Shown here in pieces: positions 1 through 8,607 of a stretch of DNA of 64,000 bases. The stretch is from Brevibacillus invocatus (GTDB lineage: Bacteria; Bacillota; Bacilli; Brevibacillales; Brevibacillaceae). The translations under genes were made by a program, and so were the position numbers. The notes under the pieces are model-generated. The model saw only the letters and a program-made list of their open reading frames with translations. It ran no database searches and was not told the origin of the DNA. Position 1 is the first letter of the stretch; every line of letters begins with the position of its first letter. The DNA is taken from positions 1 to 64,000 of the forward strand of contig NZ_RHHR01000026.1 in NCBI RefSeq assembly GCF_003710915.1, written 5' to 3'.

Positions 1-82
1 TTCACTCTCTTTCCGTTGTCCGGATCAACTGGAAATTGTCTGAAGAAGAGCTTCTAACAATGATTATACGAGGAGAGTTGAC

Positions 83-709
83 ATGATGGAGCTTTCACTC
101 GTTCTTTCATTTTTGGCTGTCTCAATCCTGCTCACCCTCGCTCCCGGACCTGATATCCTGTTCGTTATCGCGCAAAGCATGTCCAATGGGCGAAAAGCTG
201 GGATCATGACCGCTCTTGGGCTGGCTAACGGCGTAATCGTGCATACATTGGCCGCTGCGCTTGGCATTACAGCTGTCCTCTACAATTCCGCTTTTGCTTT
301 CCAGCTCATGAAGTACGCCGGTGCAATCTACCTGCTGTATTTGGCATACCAGGCAGTTCGCGAGGGGGGAAGTCCAATGACGTCCGCTGAACCCGTCAGG
401 CAATCCAGCTTGAAGCTGTATCGAACAGGCGTGCTCATGAACATTTTGAACCCTAAGGTTTCTTTGTTCTTTCTCGCCTTCCTGCCTCAGTTCATCACTC
501 CTGGGTCTGGTCATGAACCAGCCCAAATGATGATTCTTGGCGTCATTTTCATGCTTCAGGCTTTACTCGTGTTTTCGATTGTCGCTGTCTTTGCCGGACT
601 ATTCGGCCAAAAACTGTTCGGTCTCCCACAGATCGGGAAGTATGTGAACTATGGAAAAGCCCTCTTGTATGCGGCGATCGGCATTCGCCTCGCCCTGGCA
701 GAAAAATAA
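83..709 (+). CDS. LysE/RhtB family amino-acid exporter
   Basis: Integral membrane protein of 208 residues, the normal length for the LysE/RhtB family, which exports amino acids or small metabolites across the cytoplasmic membrane. The N-terminus has the family pattern of a first hydrophobic helix followed by a TPGPD-like turn (here LAPGPDILFV, residues 20-29) and then a glycine-rich stretch GIMTALGLANGV. A second conserved motif, MNILNPKVSLFFLAFLPQF (about residues 120-138), is typical of the family. The ATG at 83 follows a GAGGAGAG ribosome site. Substrate cannot be inferred. It stands alone; the upstream 82 bases show no identifiable gene. Confidence 0.88.
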   Translation: MMELSLVLSFLAVSILLTLAPGPDILFVIAQSMSNGRKAGIMTALGLANGVIVHTLAAALGITAVLYNSAFAFQLMKYAGAIYLLYLAYQAVREGGSPMTSAEPVRQSSLKLYRTGVLMNILNPKVSLFFLAFLPQFITPGSGHEPAQMMILGVIFMLQALLVFSIVAVFAGLFGQKLFGLPQIGKYVNYGKALLYAAIGIRLALAEK

Positions 710-809
710 TCCGCTTACCAGCCCCAAATTGCCCTTACTCAGGTAATATGTCCAGACCGCTCCTGCCGTGCTGAATATGATAAACCATGCACAGTGGGAG
801 GTGTCATCA

Positions 810-1364
810 GTGAAATCGGCCAAGTCTAAAAAACGAAATCGCTATTCTCGCCCAAATCACTCTTCTTCACACAACGTACGCGGGAAAAGAGCAAGGAAGC
901 TAGACCATCCTCGCTGGCTTCGCGTCAATGTTCGGGCTCCTAAAGTACTTGTGACTGCCCCAGCGCCTGAGCTTACAGTCACGCCCTCCACACCCAACGT
1001 TCAAGTGGAGGCACCTACTGTAAATATCCAGGCACCGAAGCCTTTGATTATTCCAGCACCCATCGTCAATGTCGAGGTCGAAGCGGAAGAATCCGCTGAG
1101 GAAGCAGGCGTTAAAGGTCTTCGCAGGGAATTGGTCAAATGCATGAAGCAGCAACAGACCATTGAGCTCCTGCTCTCCGCCGACTTTGGCGTGCACAGTC
1201 GCCGGTATCGAGTGGGAAAGCTGATCCGGGTCGATGAAGGAATCGTTGAGCTGAAAACCCTTTCTGCTCTCGACCACATCGGCAGCTCCGTTCTGATTCC
1301 ACTTCATCGAATCGTCGCTATCATTCCCAACTTGCCAGACCAGGCTTCTTCCGCAGATCCTTAA
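810..1364 (+). CDS. Pro/Val-rich protein with a C-terminal small beta-rich domain, function unknown
   Basis: 184-residue protein. A GTG at 810 is preferred because GGGAGGTG lies 7 bases upstream, whereas the in-frame ATG at 768 has no ribosome site. Residues 1-30 are basic (KSAKSKKRNRYSR). Residues about 38-95 are a quasi-repeat alternating Pro, Ala and Val (VTAPAPELTV, VQVEAPTVNIQAP). The last ~70 residues form a hydrophobic beta-rich domain ending in VLIPLHRIVAIIP, which resembles the 'I-P-x-x-K-I-x-x-I' end of DUF2642-like proteins common in spore formers; that match is by eye only. No signal peptide. A spore-surface role is possible but unproven. Confidence 0.6.
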   Translation: MKSAKSKKRNRYSRPNHSSSHNVRGKRARKLDHPRWLRVNVRAPKVLVTAPAPELTVTPSTPNVQVEAPTVNIQAPKPLIIPAPIVNVEVEAEESAEEAGVKGLRRELVKCMKQQQTIELLLSADFGVHSRRYRVGKLIRVDEGIVELKTLSALDHIGSSVLIPLHRIVAIIPNLPDQASSADP

Positions 1365-1469
1365 AGCACTGAAAACGAAGGATCGACAATCCAAATCGAG
1401 TTAGCTCATTTGCGTCTTTATTACCCTACAAGCTCACTTGCACCTTCTTTTTATGTATCGGAATCGGTT

Positions 1470-1509
1470 GCCCACCTGCTCACTGTTTGTCAGCAGAATG
1501 TGGGCTTTT
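1470..1509 (+). terminator. Rho-independent terminator after the Pro-rich gene
   Basis: Arms GCCCACCTGCT and AGCAG-AAT-GTGGGC form a strong stem followed by TTTT. It lies between the convergent Pro-rich gene and cotSA-like gene and is oriented for the plus strand. Confidence 0.7.
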
Positions 1510-1522
1510 CGATTCCCTTTTT

Positions 1523-2674
1523 TTATCGAAACCCTCTTCCTTCCCAGACTTCGCGAACTTCTCGCGCCACACGATTCCACGTAAAGCGCTCTTCTGCCAA
1601 CATCCGGCCTGCACTTCCCATTTTGCGTTGCAGATCCCGGCTGGAAAGGAGCTTTTGCAATTGCTCTGAGAAAGCTAAAGGGTTCTCTGGTTGCTCAACC
1701 AGTAGACCGTTTCCTCCGATAATGACCTCGGCGTTTCCTCCTCGCTTGGTCGTCACAAAGGGGAGACCTGCTGCCATTGCTTCGTAGTGTACACGTGCCA
1801 ATGGCTCCTCCCATTGGGACGGACAAACAAAGATATCCCCTGCCCAAAACCATTGATGAATCTGTTCAGCCGAAACAAAACCAGTGGTAATGACCGGAAT
1901 AGGTGAACGACCAGCCAAAGAACGTACATACGCTACATAATCGCTGACCTTATCTTCGCTGTACCAGGAGCCACCGACCAGGACCAGTGCTATATTGGAG
2001 TGGCGTTTGCTTAAATCATTCATGGCTCGGACGAGGATATCTGCACCTTTTTTAGGAGTCAGCCGACCTACAAACAAGATGACTTGTTTGCCATTCAATT
2101 GGTGCTGACTTCTCAGCTCTTGGCGAACTTGACGCGCCTGTGACGATTTTTCCCAGGGGACAAAGGTTCCCAGATCCACTCCCGAATAAATGGTCCGCAG
2201 CTTTTCTGTAGCTGCAGGATACAGGGAGGAAATGACTCCCCCTACGTAATCGCTGATGGTAATGATTCGCTCGACAGATTCAATGGCTTTGACTGCCACT
2301 TGCGGATCAATTTTGGCCACGTCAAACATGTCATTGTGCATGCTCAAAATGATTCTCGCGTTTGGACAAACATCCCGTATCAACGGTACCAATCGCGGAC
2401 GATTGAAGACATGAATGATGTCGTATTCACTTGTCTGTAAAAAGCGAACGACCTCTGCTGCATACGTTTCAAAGACGCCCAGTCCGTTTAGCCTTACGTA
2501 ACGAACCTGTCGGATGATCTCGTCGGTCGCTAGCTCCGGATCTGTCGTACCAATAACGGTTACATTGTGATAGGAACTCAGATCATCCACGATTCCTGAT
2601 ATATAGGTTTGAATGGCACCGCCGCGGACTGGAGGCACGGGCAACTTTTCGGTGCAAATCATGGCTACCTTCAT
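1523..2674 (-). CDS. cotSA: Family 4 glycosyltransferase, CotSA-like spore coat protein
   Basis: 383-residue GT-B glycosyltransferase. The N-terminus MKVAMICTEKLPVPPVRGGAIQ is very close to the start of B. subtilis CotSA as I recall it. The C-terminal half has GT4 motifs: VGRLTPKKGADILVRA (sugar-nucleotide domain, about residue 205) and the E-x7-E region EEPLARVHYEAMAAGLPFVTTKRGG (about residues 290-315). It would transfer a sugar from a nucleotide donor, probably during coat assembly. It sits 25 bases downstream of cotS in the same direction, the same pairing as cotS-cotSA in Bacillus. Ribosome site GAAAGGGGA precedes the ATG. Sugar and acceptor are unknown. Confidence 0.85.
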   Translation of the reverse strand: MKVAMICTEKLPVPPVRGGAIQTYISGIVDDLSSYHNVTVIGTTDPELATDEIIRQVRYVRLNGLGVFETYAAEVVRFLQTSEYDIIHVFNRPRLVPLIRDVCPNARIILSMHNDMFDVAKIDPQVAVKAIESVERIITISDYVGGVISSLYPAATEKLRTIYSGVDLGTFVPWEKSSQARQVRQELRSQHQLNGKQVILFVGRLTPKKGADILVRAMNDLSKRHSNIALVLVGGSWYSEDKVSDYVAYVRSLAGRSPIPVITTGFVSAEQIHQWFWAGDIFVCPSQWEEPLARVHYEAMAAGLPFVTTKRGGNAEVIIGGNGLLVEQPENPLAFSEQLQKLLSSRDLQRKMGSAGRMLAEERFTWNRVAREVREVWEGRGFR

Positions 2675-2699
2675 CGTGATTCCCCTTTCCTCATGCGGT

Positions 2700-4700
2700 T
2701 CATCGCAAGCCTTTGTACTTCTTCATACCTTGCTTTGCTTTTGGTTTGCGAGCAGGATTGGTAGTCACGCGGTTTCGTGGAGCAGGCACTTTATTATACC
2801 CGTGACGACTCGACGCAGACGTCGTTGCTGCTCTTCTTGGTTTGGTCGTGCTCGTTGATTTTTGTCCTAGACGTGATGCTGTCCGTGCTGATGAAAGCGG
2901 CTTCGCTTGTCTTTTCTTGGCAATGGCTCGGCTTGCTTCCGTTCGTTTGGTCTGCAAGGCTCTCACGGTCGTAGTACGTTTTGCTTTTGCAGCGGCACCT
3001 GACGATTTGCGTTTTGAACGGACAGTCCCAAGACTCGCTTGGCGCTTCCTTCCGCTAGCTGCTGTTTTTGCTCTCGGGGTTCGAGTGCCTGGATTGGAAA
3101 GGTAAGGGAGAAGATTAATAACATTGGATGCAGAGGATGATGTGAGGCTTTTTCTTCTACTGGCGGACGAGCGCACAGCTTCTTTCTCTTCCGCAGCAGG
3201 GTTAGAACTGGATTTCTTTTCTACAGGCTTCAGCTCAGCCACTTTATCTTTGACGGCATCCTTCTTCTGCTTGGACTGAGAGGATTCGACCTTTTGCTTC
3301 TCTTTTGGCTCAGAGGATTCGGGCTTCTTTTGCTTCTGCTGAGAAGATTCGGTCTTCTTCTCTTCGAACGGAACTGCTACGGTTTCGCGTTTGGGCGCGT
3401 TCTCTTTTTTGCTGCTCTTTTGTTTGTCATTGGAGGAAGCAGATACAGCTTCTTTTTCTGTTTGATCTGCACGCTTTTTGGTCTGCAGATTCCACTGTTT
3501 TTGCTCCCAGATAAACGTGGAGGAAGCTTGTGAGGGGATTTTTTCGGGGGATTGTGCGACAGCTGCCTGCTCGTAGGAGCCAGCTGCGTATTTCGATTTG
3601 TCTTTGCTCAGTTCCGCTAACGCTTGCCACTTCGTCTGATCCGTCGCTACCACACGTTGGAGGATCGCTCCAGCCTCCGTATTCAAAAACGTAACAGGAT
3701 CAAAGAACATTTCTTTCAGATGTTTGTAAAACTCGTTGGGCATGGCCATATCGATCAGCAAAACGTCAAACGATTCTGCATCCAGGGGATTCGCTTTGTG
3801 ATACGCCTCAATCATTCCGCGCATCCAACCGACATCCCATACGCCCATATCGTCCATCGTGCTAGTAATCAGCTTTCTCAAATCGCGGAATGGCAGATCG
3901 TAGGACACCCCGTCAAGGTCAATAACCCAAAGACCTCCTGGTCCATTTTGTCCGTTGGACCATCCGTAGTCCTGGTGTACAAGGCCCCAGTGAGGTTCCC
4001 CCATCGCAGCCATTTTGGAATATGCTGATTGCTGCAGTCGTGTGATCGCTTCCTGTGCCTGACGTTCGTATTCATCGACGACAGACAGGATCTCTGGGCT
4101 CGCCGCTGTTTCGCTGTACGCGGATGCCATTTCCCGCATCCAGCCTATTTTTTTGGCGATTTTCTGATAGTAATTAGGCCAACGATACAGGCGGGATGAG
4201 TTTTTCGCTCCTAATGGAGGCAAGTAGCCTTTGGTGTGCCTGTGAAATTCCCCTAACCCGTAGCACAGTTCCTGTGCGCCTACCAGATCAACCTTCGTCG
4301 CAGGCTGTAAATTGATCCAGTCCGTGACGATCCAGAGCTTTCCGCCCATCTCAACAAACAGCTTCCCGTCCTTTGCCGGTATCAGCGCCGGAACTCTAGC
4401 ACCTTGCTTGACAACATATTCCTGTAAACCCACACTGAACAGGCTTCTCTCTGGACTTCGATGCAACAACTTCAGACTTCTCGGTCCTTTATTGGTCTCA
4501 ATCCGCCAAATGGCTCCACCTTTGTCTGGTTTGGAGGTAATCAACGTTCGACTGCTGACAGACATATCGTACATTTTGATAACAGCCTCAGCTATCGTGT
4601 CTATTTCCGGCGGAACATGCATATCCCAATTTAGGGCGGCTTCGGCTGCTCCTGTTCCCTGTCTGTGAATGTCCCACGGCTTGATCAGGTACTCTTCCAT
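2700..4700 (-). CDS. cotS: CotS-family spore coat protein with long basic low-complexity tail
   Basis: 666 residues from the ATG at 4700, chosen because GGGAGGAAGG lies 6 bases upstream; an upstream in-frame TTG overlaps that site. Residues about 1-385 form an aminoglycoside-phosphotransferase-like kinase fold typical of CotS: HQDYGWSNGQNGPGG followed by WVIDLDGVSYD matches the H-x-D-x4-N and D-x-D catalytic signatures. CotS proteins are usually about 350 residues; here a further ~280 residues follow, first rich in Lys, Glu, Ser and Gln, then rich in Arg, Lys, Ser, Thr and Ala (many SS, KR, RK pairs). The tail resembles disordered coat proteins such as CotG in composition only. Followed by cotSA. 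Confidence 0.85.
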   Translation of the reverse strand: MEEYLIKPWDIHRQGTGAAEAALNWDMHVPPEIDTIAEAVIKMYDMSVSSRTLITSKPDKGGAIWRIETNKGPRSLKLLHRSPERSLFSVGLQEYVVKQGARVPALIPAKDGKLFVEMGGKLWIVTDWINLQPATKVDLVGAQELCYGLGEFHRHTKGYLPPLGAKNSSRLYRWPNYYQKIAKKIGWMREMASAYSETAASPEILSVVDEYERQAQEAITRLQQSAYSKMAAMGEPHWGLVHQDYGWSNGQNGPGGLWVIDLDGVSYDLPFRDLRKLITSTMDDMGVWDVGWMRGMIEAYHKANPLDAESFDVLLIDMAMPNEFYKHLKEMFFDPVTFLNTEAGAILQRVVATDQTKWQALAELSKDKSKYAAGSYEQAAVAQSPEKIPSQASSTFIWEQKQWNLQTKKRADQTEKEAVSASSNDKQKSSKKENAPKRETVAVPFEEKKTESSQQKQKKPESSEPKEKQKVESSQSKQKKDAVKDKVAELKPVEKKSSSNPAAEEKEAVRSSASRRKSLTSSSASNVINLLPYLSNPGTRTPRAKTAASGRKRQASLGTVRSKRKSSGAAAKAKRTTTVRALQTKRTEASRAIAKKRQAKPLSSARTASRLGQKSTSTTKPRRAATTSASSRHGYNKVPAPRNRVTTNPARKPKAKQGMKKYKGLR

Positions 4701-4902
4701 TGCCTTCCTCCCGTCGTCCAATTATGGTGCGTTGATGGTCCTTTCCTATTACTATTCGATCATTTTTCATCACGAAACGGACAAATAGCCATAGGAATTA
4801 GCCAGTTCTATCATCAAAAAACCATGCCCGTAGCTTGTTCCAGGATGGGCGACGCGCAAAGAGACAAGCTCGAAGAAATGGACCTTTGATCCTGCATAAA
4901 TA

Positions 4903-4934
4903 AAAAAAGATGCGCTGTCAGACGCATCTTTTTT
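4903..4934 (-). terminator. Bidirectional terminator after the acidic-protein gene
   Basis: Perfect arms AAAAAAGATGCG and CGCATCTTTTTT around an 8-base loop. On the minus strand it closes the acidic-protein gene. It lies in the interval between that gene and the cotS start, so cotS probably has its own promoter in 4701-4900, where no clear sigma-A site was seen. Confidence 0.85.
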
Positions 4935-4947
4935 GTTAAATGGATGA

Positions 4948-5262
4948 TTAGGCTTCATCGTCACCGTATTCTTCATCTTCATCCTCATCTTCTTCGTCTT
5001 CATCATCGGAGTCGTCTTCTTCGTCAGCTTCGTATTCTTCTGAATTGTCTTCGTCATCAGATCCGTCAGAGTCTTCGTCATCGTCTTCATCGTCTTCATC
5101 GTCTTCTTCGTCGTCATTATCTTCAAGTACGGGTCTTGCGTCGCCTGTGAAAATCCATTTTTTCTTTCTGCCGTCTTCGTACTCTACTTTTACTTCTAAT
5201 TCTTCAATGTCATCGTCATCTTCAATGATTTGTCTCAATTGTCTCAGCCAATCGTTTCCCAT
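4948..5262 (-). CDS. Small protein with extreme Asp/Glu-rich C-terminal half
   Basis: 104 residues from the ATG at 5262, 5 bases after GGAGGTG; the GTG two codons earlier sits too close to that site. Residues 1-50 look folded (MGNDWLRQLRQIIEDDDDIEELEVKVEYEDGR, then KKKWIFTGDARPVLE). Residues about 51-104 are almost only Asp, Glu, Ser and Tyr. Similar acidic-tail proteins occur in Bacillales but I cannot name a family with confidence. It lies beside cotS, whose tail is strongly basic. Whether the two interact is conjecture. Confidence 0.75.
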   Translation of the reverse strand: MGNDWLRQLRQIIEDDDDIEELEVKVEYEDGRKKKWIFTGDARPVLEDNDDEEDDEDDEDDDEDSDGSDDEDNSEEYEADEEDDSDDEDEEDEDEDEEYGDDEA

Positions 5263-5581
5263 GACCACACCTCCGGTACTGAATAGTATCGTGTTACCAG
5301 TCAGCGGATCACCGTTGACTTTAGTACTATATGTTGGTTCTTTGTCACTTGTATGAGCAGTTGTCCTGTCTCCAAGTTTTTTTTTTGCACATTTTCGATT
5401 TCTGTGCTCATTTACAGGCTTTAGCCCGCCTTATGGCTACGGTACATATTTGGAAACGAACTGGACAAACTTTTCATGGACGAACATGATTCGTGCAACG
5501 AATGGAGAAAGGACGTGAGTAGTTCGCTATGGAAAAGGAGCTGGCGAAAATGGCTCTCGTTTTAGATCGGGAGGAGCGTCA
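5263..5581. other. 319-bp intergenic region between divergent acidic-protein gene and pdaA
   Basis: Holds the two 5' regions and no convincing gene. It contains a T9-10 run near 5378. An 18-codon frame starting at 5529 ends over the pdaA start (ATGA overlap) but has no well-spaced ribosome site, so it is not called. No sigma-A pair is obvious before pdaA, which fits a sporulation-specific promoter; pdaA is sigma-G controlled in B. subtilis (known), not shown here. Confidence 0.5.
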
Positions 5582-6400
5582 ATGAACAAACGGATTGCTT
5601 GCTTGATTTTCAGCCTCTTTCTGCTGTGTATGCTGCCCCTTCAATCAACGGTAGCCTACCAGGATCAGCCTTATCATTTCGGATTTAAGAAAAGCAAGAA
5701 TGGTAGGCTTCCATCGATTAACGAAGAGGGGTTTAAATCCATTGTTGATCGACATGGCGCTGTTTTTCTAGGCGATACTTCACAGAAAGAATTGTACTTG
5801 ACCTTTGACAATGGCTATGAGAACGGATTCACACCGGCTATTTTAGATACCCTGCTATCCAGACATGTGCCCGCTATTTTTTTCGTCACTGGCCACTACG
5901 TAAAGGACAAGCCTGAGCTGTTGAAAAGAATGGTTGCGGAAGGTCATCTGATCGGCAATCACTCGTGGAGCCATCCCGATATGTCCACGATCTCGAATGA
6001 AAAAATCAAGGATGAACTGGCCAAGGTAAAGGATGCCGTAACAGAGGTAACCGGGCAAAAGGAAATGAAGTACTTGCGTCCACCTCGGGGGATATTCAGT
6101 GATCGAACACTAGGGATCTCGAAGGAATTGGGGTACACCAACGTATTTTGGTCGATTGCCTACAAGGATTGGGATGTCAAGCAGCAGCGCGGGTGGAAGT
6201 ACGCCTATGACCAGATCATATCCCAGCTTCATCCGGGAGCGGTCATTTTGCTGCACTCGATCTCCAAGGATAACACGGAAGCATTGGGTGCTTTTATCGA
6301 TGAAGCACACAGACAGGGCTACGTTTTTAAAAGCCTGGACCAGCTGCCTGGTTCAGCTCCCACCCCTGCGCCCCTTTCTCCATCTACACCACAGCGCTGA
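5582..6400 (+). CDS. pdaA: Peptidoglycan N-acetylmuramic acid deacetylase PdaA (delta-lactam synthesis)
   Basis: 272 residues. A signal peptide (MNKRIACLIFSLFLLCMLPLQST) leads to a mature protein beginning YHFGFKKSKNG, diagnostic of the PdaA family. The polysaccharide deacetylase (carbohydrate esterase 4) core has motif 1 TFDNGYENG (about residues 80-88), with Asn in place of a second Asp as usual in PdaA, the metal-binding HLIGNHSWSHP (about 122-132), RPPRG (about 163) and the late HPGAVILLHSIS motif. PdaA removes the acetyl group from muramic acid on the way to muramic-delta-lactam in spore cortex, needed for germination. Ribosome site GGGAGGAG precedes the ATG. The C-terminal ~15 residues are Pro/Thr-rich. 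Confidence 0.93.
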   Translation: MNKRIACLIFSLFLLCMLPLQSTVAYQDQPYHFGFKKSKNGRLPSINEEGFKSIVDRHGAVFLGDTSQKELYLTFDNGYENGFTPAILDTLLSRHVPAIFFVTGHYVKDKPELLKRMVAEGHLIGNHSWSHPDMSTISNEKIKDELAKVKDAVTEVTGQKEMKYLRPPRGIFSDRTLGISKELGYTNVFWSIAYKDWDVKQQRGWKYAYDQIISQLHPGAVILLHSISKDNTEALGAFIDEAHRQGYVFKSLDQLPGSAPTPAPLSPSTPQR

Positions 6401-6434
6401 GTCCCAAACGCTCATGACCGTTGTTCACAGAAAA

Positions 6435-6471
6435 GCTCCCGTTCCTGCACGAATATGCGAGGAACGGGAGC
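6435..6471 (+). terminator. Terminator between convergent pdaA and aspA
   Basis: Arms GCTCCCGTTCCT and AGGAACGGGAGC (12 bp, perfect) with a 13-base loop. Short T tracts on both sides (CCCTTTT on plus, TTTTCTG on minus) suggest it serves both genes. Confidence 0.8.
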
Positions 6472-6521
6472 CCTTTTATCTTCCGGAAAAACCCTTGGAC
6501 AGGATTTCCGTGCTTATTTTC

Positions 6522-7946
6522 TTATTCTCGATCCAACAGAGACGCTCCAGCGATCCCTGGGTGGGTCATTTCGAAAGGATCCAGAATCAAATCCAGCTCC
6601 TCTTCTGTCAGAACATTGTGCTGCAGGCACAGCTCGCGAACCGACTTGCCTGTGAGGATGGCTTCTCTGGCGATACGTGCCGCTGTCTCATAACCCAGAT
6701 GTGGGTTGACTGCGGTAATGACACCCACACTTTTCTCCACGTATTCCTTCATGCGCTCGCGATTGGCTTCGATTCCTGCTAGACAGTATTCTGTGAACGC
6801 GCGGAAAGCATTGTCCATGATGCTGATCGATTGCAGCAGATTGAAGACGAGCACTGGCTCCATCACATTGAGCTCCAGTTGACCCGCTTCAGACGCCAGG
6901 CAGATGGTATGGTCGTTTCCGATGACTTGGAAAGCCACTTGGTTGATGACCTCTGCCATGACCGGATTGACTTTCCCCGGCATGATCGATGATCCAGGCT
7001 GGCGGGCTGGCAAAGAGATTTCTCCTAGTCCTGCGCGCGGTCCGGATGCCATCAGACGCAAGTCATTGGCAATTTTGGACATATTCATCATGCATACTTT
7101 CAATGCCGCAGACACTTCTGTATAAGCATCTGTATTTTGGGTGGCATCGACGAGATGTTCGGCTCCTTCCAAGGGGAAGCCGCTGATTTCCGTCAGCTTT
7201 TCTACGACTGTCGTAATATATCGCGGATCTGCATTCAGCCCAGTGCCTACTGCTGTCGCCCCCATGTTGACTTCGTACAGATGCTGGCGAGATTGCTTGA
7301 TCCGTTTGATATCGCGATCCAGTACCCGGCGATACGCTTCGAACTCCTGGCCCAGACGAATCGGTACCGCATCTTGCAAATGCGTACGACCCATTTTGAT
7401 GACGTCATCAAACTCCTGTGCCTTTTGTCCGAATGCATCGTGCATCGTCTGCATGGTCACAAGTAACTTTTCCAAAAGACTTAGTGTTGCCAGGTGAATC
7501 GCTGTCGGAAATGCATCGTTGGTGGATTGAGACATGTTCACATGCGTATTCGGGCTCAGGTGGAAGTAATCCCCCTTCTTCTCTCCCAAAAGCTCCAATC
7601 CACGATTGGCAATCACTTCATTGGCATTCATATTGATGGAGGTTCCCGCTCCCCCTTGGATCGGATCTACGATGAACTGGTCATGCCACTTTCCATCCAT
7701 GATCTCCTCGGCAGCGGTCACGATCGCATTACCGAGACGTGGGTTGAGTCGAGATACTTCCATGTTGGCAATCGCCGCTGCTTTTTTTACCATAGCCATG
7801 GCAATAATCAGCGATGAATGAAGGCGGTAGCCGGTAATTGGGAAATTCTCTGTTGCCCGCATGGTTTGCACACCGTAGTAAGCGTTTACAGGAATCTCTT
7901 TTTCACCAAGAAAATCCTTTTCAATTCGAAACGATTGTTGTTCCAT
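6522..7946 (-). CDS. aspA: Aspartate ammonia-lyase
   Basis: 474 residues, the usual length of aspartase. Catalyses reversible deamination of L-aspartate to fumarate and ammonia in the cytoplasm. The fumarase/aspartase superfamily loop GSSIMPGKVNPVMAE (about residues 317-331) carries the catalytic Ser; TSINMNANEVIANRG and HVNMSQSTNDAFPTA are the other two conserved blocks. The start MEQQSFRIEKDFLGEKEIPVNAYYG is typical of AspA rather than fumarase FumC. It appears monocistronic, convergent with pdaA and divergent from the Gmad2 lipoprotein gene; no asparaginase gene is adjacent. Confidence 0.93.
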   Translation of the reverse strand: MEQQSFRIEKDFLGEKEIPVNAYYGVQTMRATENFPITGYRLHSSLIIAMAMVKKAAAIANMEVSRLNPRLGNAIVTAAEEIMDGKWHDQFIVDPIQGGAGTSINMNANEVIANRGLELLGEKKGDYFHLSPNTHVNMSQSTNDAFPTAIHLATLSLLEKLLVTMQTMHDAFGQKAQEFDDVIKMGRTHLQDAVPIRLGQEFEAYRRVLDRDIKRIKQSRQHLYEVNMGATAVGTGLNADPRYITTVVEKLTEISGFPLEGAEHLVDATQNTDAYTEVSAALKVCMMNMSKIANDLRLMASGPRAGLGEISLPARQPGSSIMPGKVNPVMAEVINQVAFQVIGNDHTICLASEAGQLELNVMEPVLVFNLLQSISIMDNAFRAFTEYCLAGIEANRERMKEYVEKSVGVITAVNPHLGYETAARIAREAILTGKSVRELCLQHNVLTEEELDLILDPFEMTHPGIAGASLLDRE

Positions 7947-8106
7947 CCTTGTTCGCCATCTTTCCTAGTAATAGTGGGTTACGTCCCCCTCATTCTACCA
8001 TAGATTTTCAGAAAAGGGCTGTCTCTTTGAAACACAGCTATCTTTTTCGCCGTCTTATTGGGTAGAATGGCTAATAATCAATGAAAAAATGGAATCGAGG
8101 GATACC

Positions 8107-8607
8107 ATGAAGAAACTTTTTCTCATCTTGTTGACCGCAGCACTCCTGCATGGCTGTAGCAGTACGCCAGAAGCGGTCGATCAGCCTGCTCCCGAACAGC
8201 CCCCAGCCTCAAGTGAACCACCTGCGCAACAGCCAAATCAGCCGCAAACACCTGCTCCCGAACAGGAGCCTCCAAAGGAAGAGCAGCCTGCTGCTGAGAA
8301 AACGTACGGAAACGATATTTTTCAAAAAGTAACAGTGGCTAAAACCGGAGAGGATACCTTCGAGATCAAGGGGCAAGCCAGAGTATTTGAAGCTGTGTTT
8401 CAATATGTGGTAGAAGACGGGCACAATGAATTGACCGAGGGCACTGTAAATACCTCTGCTGGAGCGCCGGAGTGGGGCGACTTCACCCATACGGTAAAGG
8501 TAAAAAAGGCGGAGCCGAATTCTACACTGATGCTTATTCTGTTTGAGGTTAGTGCAAAGGACGGAAGCAGACAGCATGAACTGATCATTCCTTTGCCGGA
8601 AAAATAA
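8107..8607 (+). CDS. Gmad2-domain lipoprotein
   Basis: 166 residues. The ATG at 8107 is chosen over the in-frame ATG at 8089 because GAGGG precedes it and it begins directly with a lipoprotein signal: MKKLFLILLTAALLHGC, with lipobox LHGC at residue 17. A Pro/Gln/Glu-rich spacer (about 18-65) follows, then a ~95-residue immunoglobulin-like Gmad2 domain (DIFQKVTVAKTGEDTFEIKGQARVFEA to the C-terminus), known from sporulation/germination proteins such as those fused to GerM domains. It should be anchored to the outer face of the membrane. Its stop overlaps the start of the next (broken) gene as TAATG. Confidence 0.8.
   Translation: MKKLFLILLTAALLHGCSSTPEAVDQPAPEQPPASSEPPAQQPNQPQTPAPEQEPPKEEQPAAEKTYGNDIFQKVTVAKTGEDTFEIKGQARVFEAVFQYVVEDGHNELTEGTVNTSAGAPEWGDFTHTVKVKKAEPNSTLMLILFEVSAKDGSRQHELIIPLPEK

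Noticed and set aside
4770-4900. Extra minus-strand coding stretch between cotS and the acidic gene
   Set aside because: The open frame is a continuation of another reading frame of the acidic gene through the terminator, with no start or ribosome site of its own.
5529-5585. 18-codon gene overlapping the pdaA start
   Set aside because: No well-placed ribosome site and no recognisable sequence; overlap with ATGA alone is not enough.
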